Shown piece after piece: positions 47,018 through 58,309 of a DNA stretch of 64,000 nt. Location of the stretch: positions 147,251,744 to 147,315,743 of the forward strand of contig NC_081407.1 of NCBI RefSeq assembly GCF_030272615.1, given 5' to 3'. Position numbers and translations under genes: made by a program. The DNA is from Cryptomeria japonica. Its lineage: Eukaryota; Streptophyta; Pinopsida; Cupressales; Cupressaceae. The notes under the pieces were generated by a model. It was not told where the DNA came from and did no database searches. It saw only the letters and a list, made by a program, of their open reading frames with translations. Position 1 is the first letter of the stretch. Each line of letters begins with the position of its first letter.

Positions 47018-48210
47018 TCAACTTGTTGTCATACCCCTAAGGATTATTCCTTAGTTAGATGAAGAATCTCCTGTCGATGAAGGGTTACCCTATTCTACCG
47101 GTGCAGAGACAGATTCATGAATTCTCTGATCTCTCTTCTTAATCTATTGTTTAGAAAATTCTTGCTTGATTTCATTCACTTTTTCCTTTCCTTTGTCATT
47201 AGATGCTTTATTGTTCATAGGTGCAGTCTTACTTCTACAAAATCTAGCAATATGCCCAATCTTGTTGCATGCATAATAGGTTACATTGTTTCTTTGAATA
47301 TCTTTTCCATAACCTTGACCAGTTTGTGTTCTGCATTGATTAGATAAATTTCCAAATCTACCACAAGCATAGCATTTTATATTCATTCTACAATTTTCTA
47401 AGTTATGTCCAATTTTATTGCATTTGGAACATTGATTGGTGGGTAAATTTGTATTCTAATTATTCCTAAATCTGCACTGATTTTCTCTATGACCAAATTT
47501 GTTGCAATTAAAACATTTTCCATTCAATTTATAAGCATTAGGTTGTCTTACTGGTTTGCTATGATCTTGATTGTTTACAATCCAAAAACTTTCTCCATGT
47601 TCAAATCCAAGTCTAATTTTATCTCCATCAAGTTGCAGACTTTTCACCATATCATCAAGCTTCTCTGAACTTTTCTTGAATTTGTCTTTGTATTCATTTG
47701 TAGTGACCAACTCATTTTCCAGAATGCTAACTTGTCTCATAAGTTCCTCTTTATCATGTTGCATGTGCATCAACTTTGTCTTAAGCATATCATTCTCATG
47801 ACCAAACCTCAGAGTTTCATTAGCTCTTTCATTAAATCTTCTAACCAAATCTTCTTGATCCCTCTTTCTATCTTCAATATCATTACATAGCCTCATGGTT
47901 AGATCTTGCATTTCATTCTTCATGTTAGTGTTCTCCTGTCTCAATTTTTCTGCAATATCTCTAAGAGTTTCCTTTTTCATCATCTTGTTTTTTGCATTTT
48001 CTCATAAAGCTCCCTCCTCTTATTTTGTGCCATAACCAGGTTCTCCTAAAGTTCTTTAATGAATTCCTGGGTAGTTCTGAGATCATTTTCCATCTTGATA
48101 TTCTTCAATTTTTATGCATCAAAATCTCCAAGATCTCCTTCCAATTGTTGTCTCAAACTTTCGATCAATACCAATTTCTGAATCTTCCTCAAGCTAATAG
48201 GCTTCTGCAA
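47018..48210 (-). pseudogene. Element C ORF1: coiled coil plus four zinc knuckles
   Basis: Same plan as A ORF1. The longest open part (47983-47456) holds the coiled coil (LRQENTNMKNEMQDLTMRLC, MLKTKLMHMQHDKEELMRQV) and the first intact knuckle CFNCNKFGHRENQC. The second knuckle reads CSKCNKIGHNLENC. The third has Asn for His (CYACGRFGNLSNQC) and the fourth Tyr for the first Cys (YYACNKIGHIARFC). A frameshift lies near 47990 at an AAAAAAC run. Because A keeps the residues that C lost and the reverse, the ancestral protein had four full knuckles. Confidence 0.84.
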
Positions 48211-48236
48211 ATAGAGGACTAGGCTCTGATACCAAT

Positions 48237-49115
48237 TGTTAGATGCTATGACAGTCCCAAAGACACTGAGAGGGGGGGTGGATCAGTGTCTAATTAGTGG
48301 ATGAAAGATTTGAACTTATTTGCAACTTTACAACCCAAATTAATATACTGGTAAACAAATAATAATGCAGTACAGAGAAATAGAAATACAACCATCAATG
48401 CACACCATAACACATATATTTTTGGTGAGGAAACTCGATAAGGGAAAAACCTCGGTGGGATTTGTGACTTACAATATTTACTCACTGGCCAATATGAATA
48501 AATATTACTTATACAATAGGGGCCTACACATGCAGGACGGTCAACAACCTAGAGCTCACTACTCAACAAGAAAAAGGAGTCCCACTGACCACAAATGGAT
48601 GGTTAGATCCAATAGAATGTACTATTTTACAACATCATATGTAATGCTTGATTCAGTACCGCTTTAAGCTCAAACAAATACCTTACCCAAAAACCTTGCC
48701 GGTGAATAAACTTCGCTCTACTTTGCTTCTTATTTGTACTTCAAAATAGATACATCAAAGTGCATAAACAACTGTCCTACAATATCTCATATATCACTCA
48801 TTTCATTACCTTATTACATCACTATTACATTACAAAATGAATTACAAGATCTCATACATATATGAGTCGTTACAATACATCAATTCGGCTATACAAATAT
48901 AATTATAATATAAAACAATATTCTTTCCAGGTTGGCTTAGAGTGTCGATATGATCTGCTGTCGATGTAGACTAGATGTCAGTGTGAATGAACTTGTAGTG
49001 CCTACCAGTGCTGATAAATGATGTCTTTTTCTAGTGTATCCTGTGAACCATAATACCAGTTGGTTGCCATCAATGACAACATCAACTATTGTCATCTAAG
49101 TGTATAATTCCAACA
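48237..49115 (-). repeat. 5' LTR of element C (right copy)
   Basis: Adjoins the minus-strand primer site (plus strand GGCTCTGATACCA, 48222-48234). G-tract at 48267-48284, shared block at 48424-48466. Confidence 0.92.
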
Positions 49116-49954
49116 AAATGTCCTATCTTATTGTAATAGAAACATTTTAGAGGTAACTTTCCATCATACTTACTGACACCTTTAGGCAATCTCTAAGAAA
49201 TAAGGGCTTTAAGTTTATCCAGTTCTATTTCTTATTCTTCCATCTCTCTCTTTTATCTTTCAAATCATGATACCCACAATGAAATTTCTCTCGGATCATA
49301 CTTTTGCTTCCCATATATAGAGGTTGTGAATGCAGACTCAGATTTTCCATGTGATTCTCCAAATTCACTTAGCTCAAATGCAGAAAGCTTCCCAACTAGC
49401 ATGTCTCTAGTCACAGTAGTCACACTCTAAATCTCATCAATAGCAGCTACCTTATGTTTGTAAGAAGGAGGCAATGAGCTCAACACCTTAGCAACAATAT
49501 CATCTTCTTCAAGGGTTCCACCAACATATGTGATATTCATGAAAAGCTCATTCACCTTACCCATAAAAGGTTGTTAATTTTCATCTTCTCCTATTTTCAA
49601 GGCTTCGTACTTTTCTTTTAAACTTTGTGGCATAGCAAATTTAACTTGCACATCTCCTTCATACAAGGTCTCTAGCTTCTTCCAGATCTCATGTACAATC
49701 TTCAAACCCATCACATTAGTCATCTTTGAATCACTCAAGGAACTTAGCAAAGCTTCCTTATCTCTTATGTTATGTTCAACATCCTTGGTCTCAGTAGTAG
49801 TAACCAGTCCATTTGGAGGAACATTGTAAGCATTCTTTGTGATCTTCTAGTACTTAACTCCAAGACACTTCAAATGAACTTCCATTCAGTCCTTCCAAAC
49901 AATGTAATTGCTTCCAACAAATTTAGGACTCTCCTTGAACACATAGGTTTCCAT
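49116..49954 (-). pseudogene. gag N-terminal part of element B
   Basis: ATG at 49954: METYVFKESPKFVGSNYIVW, as in other Copia gags. Later segments include the LLSSLSDSK, LETLYEGDVQ and FMGKVNELFMNI regions and SSLPPSYKHKVAAI. It ends with LPLKCFYYNKIGHF at 49116, the first half of the zinc knuckle (a Tyr replaces the second Cys). Several TAG/TGA stops. Continues at 42370 beyond C. Confidence 0.83.
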
Positions 49955-50010
49955 CCCCGATCTCCTCAAGCTTTCAAGATTCTTCCAAAGGATCTATCTT
50001 TGATACCAAT

Positions 50011-51306
50011 TGTTAGAAGCAACACAAAAGGAAAACTGAGAGGTGGGGGGTGAATCAATTTTCATTGGATTAAGAAATTTAACCACAATATCAGATTTCA
50101 ACAAACTAAAGCAAGAATAAAGATAAAGACAATAATATCACAATACATAACACCAATATTTTGACGTGGAAAACCTGGTTAAGGGAAAAACCACGGTGGG
50201 AACCTACCCAGAATAAGATGATACTTTGCAGTAGTATGTGTAAATATTATAATGGGAAATGTACGCACATTCAGGCACATTGCCTAGAGCTCACTACTCA
50301 AAATAAGATGACCCAAAAGGATCCAACCCTTAGGGAAGGTTCAGTACCTTACAATAATGATCGGACTACAATTCATATTACATGAATTGCAAAGATAGCA
50401 TCTGCTAATGCCTAATGATAGTTCTGATTGATCACATTACATGATAAATTTTATTATGCACACATACAATACTCTTTGATAATGCAGACACCTCATCAAC
50501 ATCCAAAATTACACGAGTATACCACCTATATATACAATTCATCAACCTTGACTACAAGGTTGGCCAAACCCTTAAACCTCAATTACAAAATTACATCACA
50601 TGATACATAGATCAACCACCAGACCAATACAATGACATATATGATATAGCATGGAACTAAATCAAATCTCCAAACATGTATCACCACCGGAAATCTTGCC
50701 AAGATTAACCGCAACATGCTACACCACCAAGAATACCGCATAACACAAAGAATATCATCGAATAAACAATATCACCATGAGCATGCACAATGATCAATAT
50801 GGACCACCAGAATAAATAGAACCTGATCAAGAAACACCAACAAGTACATTAGAACCATCTACAATAGCTTCACCAACATCACTTATTCAAATCTTCATCG
50901 ATCAATACGTTAACTCTCATGAACACTCAACAACAACATTTCGGACTAGAAAGATAGGTTGCAGAGCACCAAATCATGAACCATTTGAACTGAAGAGACA
51001 AATGAACATCAAAATCATTCTCCCAAATTTGCAACCAAAGATATAATCATATCAGAGCTCATCAGATCAAATACCAAACTTTGCCAACCACTTAACAAAA
51101 TGACTGAACTGCAAACCAGATCAAGTAAATTTCCAGTTCACTAAAATCAATAAGGAATGAAATATTCCAGCATATCAAATAGATAAACTAGCCATATCAA
51201 CTTAATCCAATCATGAGAACATTAAACAACTCTCTCCAACACCAAAATATAGGAATATGTTGACATCAATGACAACAAAATATCCTAGGAGTAGCAATAT
51301 CCAACA
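50011..51306 (-). repeat. 5' LTR of element B (right copy)
   Basis: 1,296 bp, adjoining the minus-strand primer site (plus strand TTTGATACCAAT, 49999-50010). G-tract AGAGGTGGGGGGTGAATC near 50040, shared block 50161-50210 in its best-preserved form, TATATATA at 50527-50534 (probable TATA box), end ATCCAACA. Confidence 0.92.
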
Positions 51307-51311
51307 CCTAA

Positions 51312-52290
51312 GGTTGACGTTTCTAAGACTATTGCTATTTCCTTAAATGATAGGAGGGATAAAAATGAATGAGTGATTGATAGTGAATGCTCAAATCATA
51401 TGAATGGTGATAAGAGTAAGCTCATAAAATTTGAGAAATATGATGGAGGCTCTATCAGGTTCGAAGATGATGAGACAACACAAATTGTAAGAATTGGCTC
51501 TATTTTTTATGAAAAACATAATACTGACAATGTTTAGTATGTGAAGGGTTTTCATCATAATCTCTTGAGTGTTGGGCAAATGTGCAAAAATGGTTACAAT
51601 GTTGTTTTTTAGGATGATGGTTGTGAGATCTGGAAGGGATTTGGACCTATTATTACAATAAGGAAAAGGACAAATGAAGACATGTATTAGCTAGAAGGAG
51701 CTACAAGACACTGATTATTGTTTTAGTTCAGTGATAGCTAGCTCTGGCATCAAAGGATGCATTATATCAACTTTGATAATTTGGCAAAGATCAGTTCATC
51801 AAGTGCAATGAGAGATTTTCCAAGGTTGACCAAACTAGATAGCAATATTTGCAAAGAATGTCAAGTAGGAAAGAAAACAAAAGGAACATTTAAAGGAAAG
51901 GAACAATCATCCACCAGATTGTTGGACTTGGTTCACACAGACTTATGTAATCCTAACATTACAAGGAGTATACAAGGTGAGAGGTATTTCATGTTGCTAA
52001 TTGATGATCATTCTAGAATGTCATGTGTTGCATTTTTAAGAGAGAAGTCATAAGCATTAGAAAACTTTAAGATATTCAAGGAAAAAGTTGAAAATGAAGT
52101 TGATAGAAAGATTAAGTGTTTGAGGTCTGACAGAGGAGGAGAATTTATTTTTGATGAGTTTAACAATTTTTGTGAGAAACATGGTATTAAAAGGCAACTA
52201 TATTCCCTAGGACATCACAACAAAATGGTGTAGTGGAAATGATGAATTGAAGTATACAAGAGACAACCAAAACAATGATAAAAGGAGCAA
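51312..52290 (+). pseudogene. Protease and integrase of element D
   Basis: Continues D to the right of B. VIDSECSNHMNGDKSKL is the protease active site with the catalytic Asp kept but the following Gly replaced by Glu (D-S-E). VGQM-type flap, then LWHQRMHYINFDNL and CKECQVGKKTKGTFKGKE (integrase zinc-binding), YFMLLIDDHSRMSCVAFL, CLRSDRGGEF, both catalytic Asp, and after a frameshift near 52212 SQQNGVVEMMN with the catalytic Glu. TAG/TAA stops are frequent. Homology to integrase stops around 52290. Confidence 0.86.
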
Positions 52291-52704
52291 GATTGTTGTA
52301 GTGAAAGATTCATTATGCAAGAAATAGTATTTATGTAGGAAAGAGTTTTTAATCTTTGTTTAGAATAATGCTTTTCATTTTTCTAATATGTGAAGGTCAT
52401 GGAGTGTGATTCTACATATAATATTTATGATTTGTGTATGTTATACTATCAAGTTTATAGGTCCTAGATTGCTAAAATGATTGAGTTAGTTGTTGTTTTT
52501 GATAGTGGGGTGTCTGTTAGAACTAGTCTAGAGAATGCTTGGTGGTTCTTTGATATGTGGTTTTTAGTGTTGTAGCTTGGAGGACATGTTTATTTGTCTT
52601 GTGCGGTATTCCAATTTAGTTTTCTAGTGATGGTTTGACTGGCAAGTTACGTAATGGTGTTTAGAGTTTAGTGTTGTCAACAAGGTTGATTTCTAGTTTA
52701 CTGA
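52290..52704 (+). repeat. E-like LTR, first part
   Basis: Aligns with the reverse complement of 19410-19800 (element E LTR): shared phrases ATAATATTTATG, GTACTATCAAGTTTATAGG-like and AACTAGTCTAGAGAATGCTT. Orientation is opposite to E. Interrupted by H at 52705. Confidence 0.68.
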
Positions 52705-52958
52705 TGATACAGTCGCCGATGAGGAGGGGCCTCCTTTGATACAATCATTGATGAGGAGGGACCTCAAAGAGATCAAACTGTGAAGATTAGCAAGAGTAAA
52801 CACAATGGAAACACAAAATATATGATGGAGGCAATGCATAATAGATTGTTTTATTGCATGAAAATTGATTACATCCAACTGATATAAGCATGGATTGTCA
52901 TCATGAATGAAGTAATCCAACCACTTGCTTCTATCTGGTATAACAACTGAGTTACAAC

Positions 52959-54443
52959 TGTTGGCATTATGTGAACCGGTATGAGAACCGGTATGTGGAC
53001 ATAATGACATTATATGTTGTCATTGATGTCAATACACTGAAGAGGTGAGAATCAGCATATATAAGAATCAGTATAACACTGCGAACCGGTATCTATACCA
53101 AAGTGAAGCAGTGTGCTTGTTCAAGGTGAACCGGCATAAGGTTATGGGAACCGGCACATGGAAGCAGTTAGTGTTCAGGGTTTCCAGTTGGAGTGCTTCA
53201 AGGTGACTTTATGTGATAAAGTTAGCATGATAATGAAGAATAGATAGTGTTGCCACATAAGCCTTGTGTGCGTGAAGGATCTTGCATAAAGAAGAGTGTT
53301 CCTATCTACCTCAAGAATGTGCAAAGTCTGTAAATGGTGATAACGTGTGATGGGTTATCAACTGCCATGAAATCGGTGGAAAATGAACAATGAAGAATGT
53401 CTTGAGATTGGATCAAGACTGTTGCATTCAATACAGTATGATCAACGATCAGGATTGAACCATTTGAATTCCTTAACCTAACAGGTCTAGGGTTTAGGGT
53501 TTATGCTACCGACTTGTTTGTTGCCCTATAAGGTCGATGTTGTGATTCTTTTAGAGGGAGTTGGAAAAAGTTGTGTGTGTGTATCTAAGAGAAGAGATGT
53601 GATTCTTGCCAGACCAGAGGAGAGAAGTTATATCTGTAGAGTGTAAGTGCAGAAGGTGAAGAGGAGCTTAAGCGGATCTGCATTGGCATTGAGTGCTATT
53701 ATCAGGTCATTGATATACCTGTTGATCTTTAACGACTTCAACAGTTGTAAAATCCCCTAAAAGGGTAGCCTTAACCAGCTTGTTGAAAATCCTCTAATAG
53801 GGTAACTCAAAGCTACTGAGTCATTGATATCCTTTAGCTAATGAGTTCTTGAAATCCTCTAACAAGGTACCCTTAATAGGGTTTAACCCTTAACCGCGTA
53901 TTGTAGCCATCCCTTAACCGGGTGATCCCTAATAGGATCAGTTCCTAACAAAACCTATTGTATCTGTCTTTAACCAGACAAGGCTCCTAACAGAGCAGAC
54001 TTCCAAAGAGTTCAAAAACAAGCTTGTGGGTATTCATCCCCACCGTGGTTTTTCCTAGTTGGGTTTCCACGTGAAAAATATGTGTGTCATGTGTGATGCT
54101 TTCTTCATGTGATGTTATGATTGTTTTTTGATTAAGTGGTGATGCATGTTGATATTGCTGTAATATGTACATCTTTGATGGTAGATTGCCTGTTCATGCA
54201 TTAGAGTGAAATGGGAATGAAGAGTTAGATTATATGAGAAGATAAGTATCAACCGGTCTTTGCTTGTCTTAGTTACATTGGGTTTTGCCAGTTGAACTCT
54301 ATTGAAGGACCGATGCTATTGTTTGTCTGTCAGTGCATAAGTGTTAGTTGACAAACCAGTTTAAGGTTGTGTTTTTTAATATACTGATTCACCCCCCCCT
54401 CTCATTACTGGTTTGGTACTATTCGTTCATCATTAAGTTATCA
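52959..54443 (+). repeat. Solo LTR F
   Basis: 1,485 bp, TGTTGGCATTATG to AAGTTATCA, with a perfect ACAAC duplication (52954-52958, 54444-54448) inside the LTR of H; the intact right LTR of H reads GGTTACAACATACC at this site. It carries the shared block (54036-54076) and CACCCCCCCCTCTCATTAC (54388-54406). Strongly similar to the LTR of G on the other strand. Confidence 0.94.
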
Positions 54444-54578
54444 ACAACATACCGACTCATAGGCCTAGTAGAACATACAGAATAGGTCACAATCGAGACC
54501 TTGAATCTTGAGATCTATCTTTTATGCATAGTCTACCTACTTGATTCTTTGATTGATTGTATTATAATGCACAATTAC

Positions 54579-54581
<3 letters not shown>

Positions 54582-54670
<89 letters not shown>
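54582..54670. repeat. (TA)n microsatellite, 89 bp, in the left LTR of H
   Basis: About 44 TA units. The right LTR has only TATATA (57798-57803) between the same flanks (CAATTGCAAT and CATTGATCC; here CAATTACAAT and CAATCC). By position it is a probable LTR TATA box. Confidence 0.96.
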
Positions 54671-54672
<2 letters not shown>

Positions 54673-55157
54673 ATCCAAAGGATCTAGTCGGCCTAAAAGG
54701 GATTAAAACCTGAAGAACAAGACCTAATGTGCAAAATAAACAAAGTTAGCCTCCACCAAGAGATTTCTCAAAAAAATCCAAAGGACAAAACATAGATCAG
54801 AGGAAAAGGTCGACCACATGCCAAGGAACATCAAAATCATTGTCCAAGGCTCCACAAGCTTTGGAATGGGTTTGGGTAGATGACCAAAATAGGTCCAGGC
54901 AACTGGTAACAAATGACTATCAACCACTAATAGGAAACTATCAAGGAAACTGGTAGTGATATCTTGTCGAAAAATGATCCAAATGTGATGTGGTCTAGAA
55001 GCAAGAAAGATGATCAAGTCTTCAAGTAGAATACAACTCCACAGGATCTGGTGAGCTAAAACTAGGACACATAGAAAGGAAAATTGAAACTGCAAACATA
55101 AAGAAAATATTTTTGGTTGATGGAAGATTGCTATGAACAGGGGATGCTCCTGCATCA

Positions 55158-56275
55158 AACATATAGGGTTATTAAAAAAGTGAGCCTCTCACTTTGCTAG
55201 GGTCATAGGGAAACAAAGGTTGTACCTCTTTTTGAGAAATCCAAGATGAATCATCAACTGGTTTTTCCTTCCACTTCACAAGATATTCCTTTTACTGACT
55301 ACTCTAGGTATAATGCCCAATCCCACTGTGCAAAATATCTTTAATATGATTCGATTCCTTCCGAGGCAACTATTTCTCCAAGTCTATAACAACGTCCTCA
55401 CTGAATTCTAGTTCATGATACTCATGAAAATATGCAATGTTAAACACTAGTGAAATACTTAGACTATCCACTAACTCAACTTCATATGCATTTCCAAAAC
55501 TGAACTTCCTCAAAATCCTGCAAGGTCCAAACTTCTTCATCTATAACTTATTATAAGTTACAACTGAGAATCTCTCTTTTCTTTGATATACCATCACTTC
55601 ATTGTCAACTTAGAATTACTTATATCTCCTCTTCTCATCTGCCTTCTCCTTATACTTTATGTTCATGTCTTCCAAATGCTTCTTAACTTGAATATGAAAT
55701 GTTGCCATGTGATCTACAAAGTCTTTTGCTTCTAAACTTCTCTGGTCTTCACTGCCAATGTTTCTCAATTCTGATATACCTTTAGGATGCACTCCATTAA
55801 CAATCTCAAAAGGTGTTTTTCTGGTACTTCTATTCATTGAATTATTGTAGGCAAAATCTTCTTGTTCAAGGATTAAATCCCAACTTCCAGTTTCATCTCC
55901 CACTAAACATTTCAACAAGTTTCCCAAACTTTGGATAATAGCTTATGTCTTCCATCAATCTCTAGATGAAAAGTAGAACTAGACTTCAAATCTATCTTCA
56001 TCTTCTTCCAAAGTGTTCTCCAAAAATAGCCAACAAATTTAGTATCTCCATCTGAAACTATGCTCTTAGGTAATCCATGCAATCTTACCACTTGAAAAAT
56101 AGGTCTTCTACATGTAATGCATCTGATGTCTTCTTACAAGGGATGAAACGAGCCATCTTTGAGAATCTATCCACTACCACAAATAAAGAATCATTCCCTC
56201 TTGGTGTCTTAGGCTATCCAAGTACAAAATCCATGCTTATATCTACCATAGCCTAAATGACACAAAGATCTCCTC
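55158..56275 (-). pseudogene. Integrase with chromodomain, element H
   Basis: Reading down the minus strand: [29 protein letters not shown] (Gypsy integrase core, first catalytic Asp at DISMDF), [10 protein letters not shown], then stops. An open stretch follows (55927-55616): SWDLILEQEDFAYNNSMNRS, TRKTPFEIVNGVHP. The GPF/Y module region reads KKFGPCRILRKFSFGNAYEVEL. The end (about 55320-55180) is a chromodomain: EYLVKWKEKPVDDSSWIS, the signature of chromoviruses, which binds modified histone H3 and steers integration. Upstream, protease and RT are missing. Confidence 0.87.
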
Positions 56276-57480
56276 ATTACCAACAGTTCTCCATCTTCCA
56301 GTTTATTGTTTGATCCGGTGGGGTTTTCATCCACCACTATTTCCCTTTTGGTACTTTTTGTCTTTTTACACTCGAACACACGATTTCCTTCTCCTCCACA
56401 CTTAAAGAAGGTTCCTCAAATTTTCCTCTTGTCTTGTCTTCCAAAATTCTCATTTCAGTAACCATCCAGTTCTCTCCCCCAGTCAAAATTTCTATCAACC
56501 TTCCAGTATGAATTACCTTCTTTGCTCACTTCCTTGTCCTTGCTCTGATCTATATTGGTTCCTCTTCCTCTAGTATATCCTCTTCCTCCTTGAAATCTTC
56601 CTCTGATAAACCTTCTAGCTCTACCTCTCTGTCTCTGCTAATGTCTTTTGTTTAACTTCTCTTTTTCCTTTAGGGCATACTGGTAAGCCTCTTCAACACT
56701 CTCTAGTTTGATCATACTGAGTTCATCATGTATAGACATCTACAATCCATTCAAATATCTTGCAACTTGTTCAACTTCATCAACATGTCTGGATCTGATA
56801 TTCAACTTGTAAAATGCTTCAATGTACTCATTCACACTAGATTCCTTCTGTCTCAAATTATGCAACTTCCAAAATAGATCGACTTGATAATTCACGGAAC
56901 AAACTTTGATTTCAACTTAGAAATCATCCAATCCCATGTCTTAATCTTCTCTTTACCTCTTCTTTGTCTATCAACTTGCAAATGTTCCCACCAAAGAGAT
57001 GCATGACCTTTCAACTGCATACATGCATATTTTACCTTCCTCTCTTCTGTAGTGTTTTCAAAATCAAAATACTTCTCCATCTCTGAGATCCAATCCATCA
57101 ATTCATTTTAATCTAGGTTCCCATCATATTTCAGTGGGTTAAAATGAGGATTAGTATTCACCCTACTCAAAATTCTCAAAAACATTTCCTCATCCGAATC
57201 AACCACCCGTAGGTTTGCTTGTTCTGTCAGGGATTCTTCTCCTTCATGTTCACTCACATCTTCAATATGTTAGCCTCTTCTTTGGGTTGTCTTCACGGCT
57301 TCCAAATGGACTTCTATACCTCACACCATCTCCATCATGATAGGGTCTGTATTCCCACGCACTCCACCATTTGTAGCTCCTTTTCGAGCCATCGTTCACG
57401 CTAGTCCTCTGCAGTTGTAGGACGGATCCATAATCTGCCATCCTACAACAAAATTTTAGGACACGCAACCTCCGAAATGA
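56276..57480 (-). pseudogene. gag (and first residues of protease) of element H
   Basis: Retrotransposon gag domain: MMDWISEMEKYFDFENTTEE, KYACMQLKGHASLWWEHLQ (57101-56892), the classic Ty3/Gypsy gag core. Start near 57428-57450 (MADYGSVLQLQ). An arginine/glycine-type tail is followed by a zinc knuckle near 56410-56370 (KCGGEGNRVFECKK, with Asn in place of His). LEDGELLVMRRSLCH near 56310 matches the start of the Gypsy protease region; the sequence then joins integrase. Stops and frameshifts throughout. Confidence 0.85.
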
Positions 57481-57500
57481 AACTTTTCTCTAATACCACT

Positions 57501-58304
57501 TGATACAATCACTGGTGAGGAGGGACCTCAAAGAGATCAATCTGGGTCGGTCAACAATAGTAAACATAACAAAGCCACAAAATATATGATGGAGGTAATG
57601 CGTAACAAATTGTTTTATTGCATGAAAATTGATTACATCCAACTGGTAACAACCGGGTTACAACATACCGACTCACAGACCTAGTAGAGCATACAGAATA
57701 GGTCACAACTGAGATCTTGAATCTTGAAATCTATCTTCTACACACAGTCTAGCTACTTGATTCTCTGATTGATTGCATTCTAATGCGCAATTGCAATTAT
57801 ATACATTGATCCAGAGGAACCAGTCAGCTCAAAAGGGATCAAAACCCAAAGAACAAGACCTAATGTGCAAAATAAACAAGGTCGACCTTTGCCAAGAAAT
57901 TCCTCCTAAACATCCAAAGGATGAAACGTAGATCATGAGAAAAGGTCAGCCACATGCCAAGAAACATTAGAATCAATGTCCAAGGCTCCAAAAGCTTTGG
58001 AATGGGTTCTGGTAGATCACCAAAATAGGTCGAGGCAACCAGTAACAAAGGACTGTCAACTGGTAACAGGAAACTATTAGGGAAACTGGTAGCGATATCT
58101 TGTCAGAAAATGATCCAAATGCGATGCATCTGGAAGAAAGAAACATGATCATGTCTTAGAGTAGAATCCAACTCCATAGGATCTGATGAGCCAAAACTAG
58201 GACACATAGAAAGGAAAATTGAAATTGCAAATAGAAAACAAAATAGAAAGAAAATATTTTTGGTTTATTCAAGATTACTATGAATCGGGGATGCTCCTGC
58301 ATCA
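57501..58304 (-). repeat. 5' LTR of H (right copy)
   Basis: 804 bp, TGATACAATCAC to CTCCTGCATCA. The most complete form of the H LTR here; followed by ACTGA. Confidence 0.92.
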
Positions 58305-58309
58305 ACTGA

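Larger units (their letters stand above)
42371..49115 (-). mobile_element. Element C: second copy of the A-type non-autonomous LTR element
   Basis: 6,745 bp on the opposite strand to A, LTRs 42371-43253 and 48237-49115 (TGTTAGATGC... on the plus strand, ending AACA). Flanks AAATA (42366-42370) and AAATG (49116-49120) are a target duplication with one change. The interior carries the same ORF1 and ORF2 as A, co-linear over the whole length, with separate stops and indels. As in A, no protease, integrase, RT or RNase H. Longer uninterrupted frames survive here than in A. Confidence 0.9.
52705..55157 (-). repeat. 3' LTR of H (left copy, holds solo LTR F)
   Basis: Matches the right LTR (57501-58304) piecewise: 52737-52958, 54449-54581 and 54671-55157. 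Extra material is solo LTR F, a (TA)n tract, and a 32-bp repeat of the LTR start (52705-52736 resembles 52737-52768: both begin TGATACA and have GATGAGGAGGG(G)). Confidence 0.88.
52705..58304 (-). mobile_element. Ty3/Gypsy chromovirus H, internally deleted
   Basis: LTRs TGATAC...CTGCATCA, flanked by a perfect ACTGA duplication (52700-52704, 58305-58309). The left LTR has been enlarged by solo LTR F and a TA expansion. The interior (55158-57500) is only 2.3 kb: gag with zinc knuckle, the first residues of protease, then directly integrase and a chromodomain. Protease, RT and RNase H have been lost by one internal deletion near 56275. Minus-strand primer site reads TGGTATTAGAGA. Confidence 0.9.

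Noticed and set aside
50428-50610. 60-residue frame in the right LTR of B
   Set aside because: LTR sequence; the same place in the left LTR is interrupted by the TA tract.
54501-54713. Second Ile-Tyr repeat frame
   Set aside because: Translation of the TA tract in the left LTR of H.
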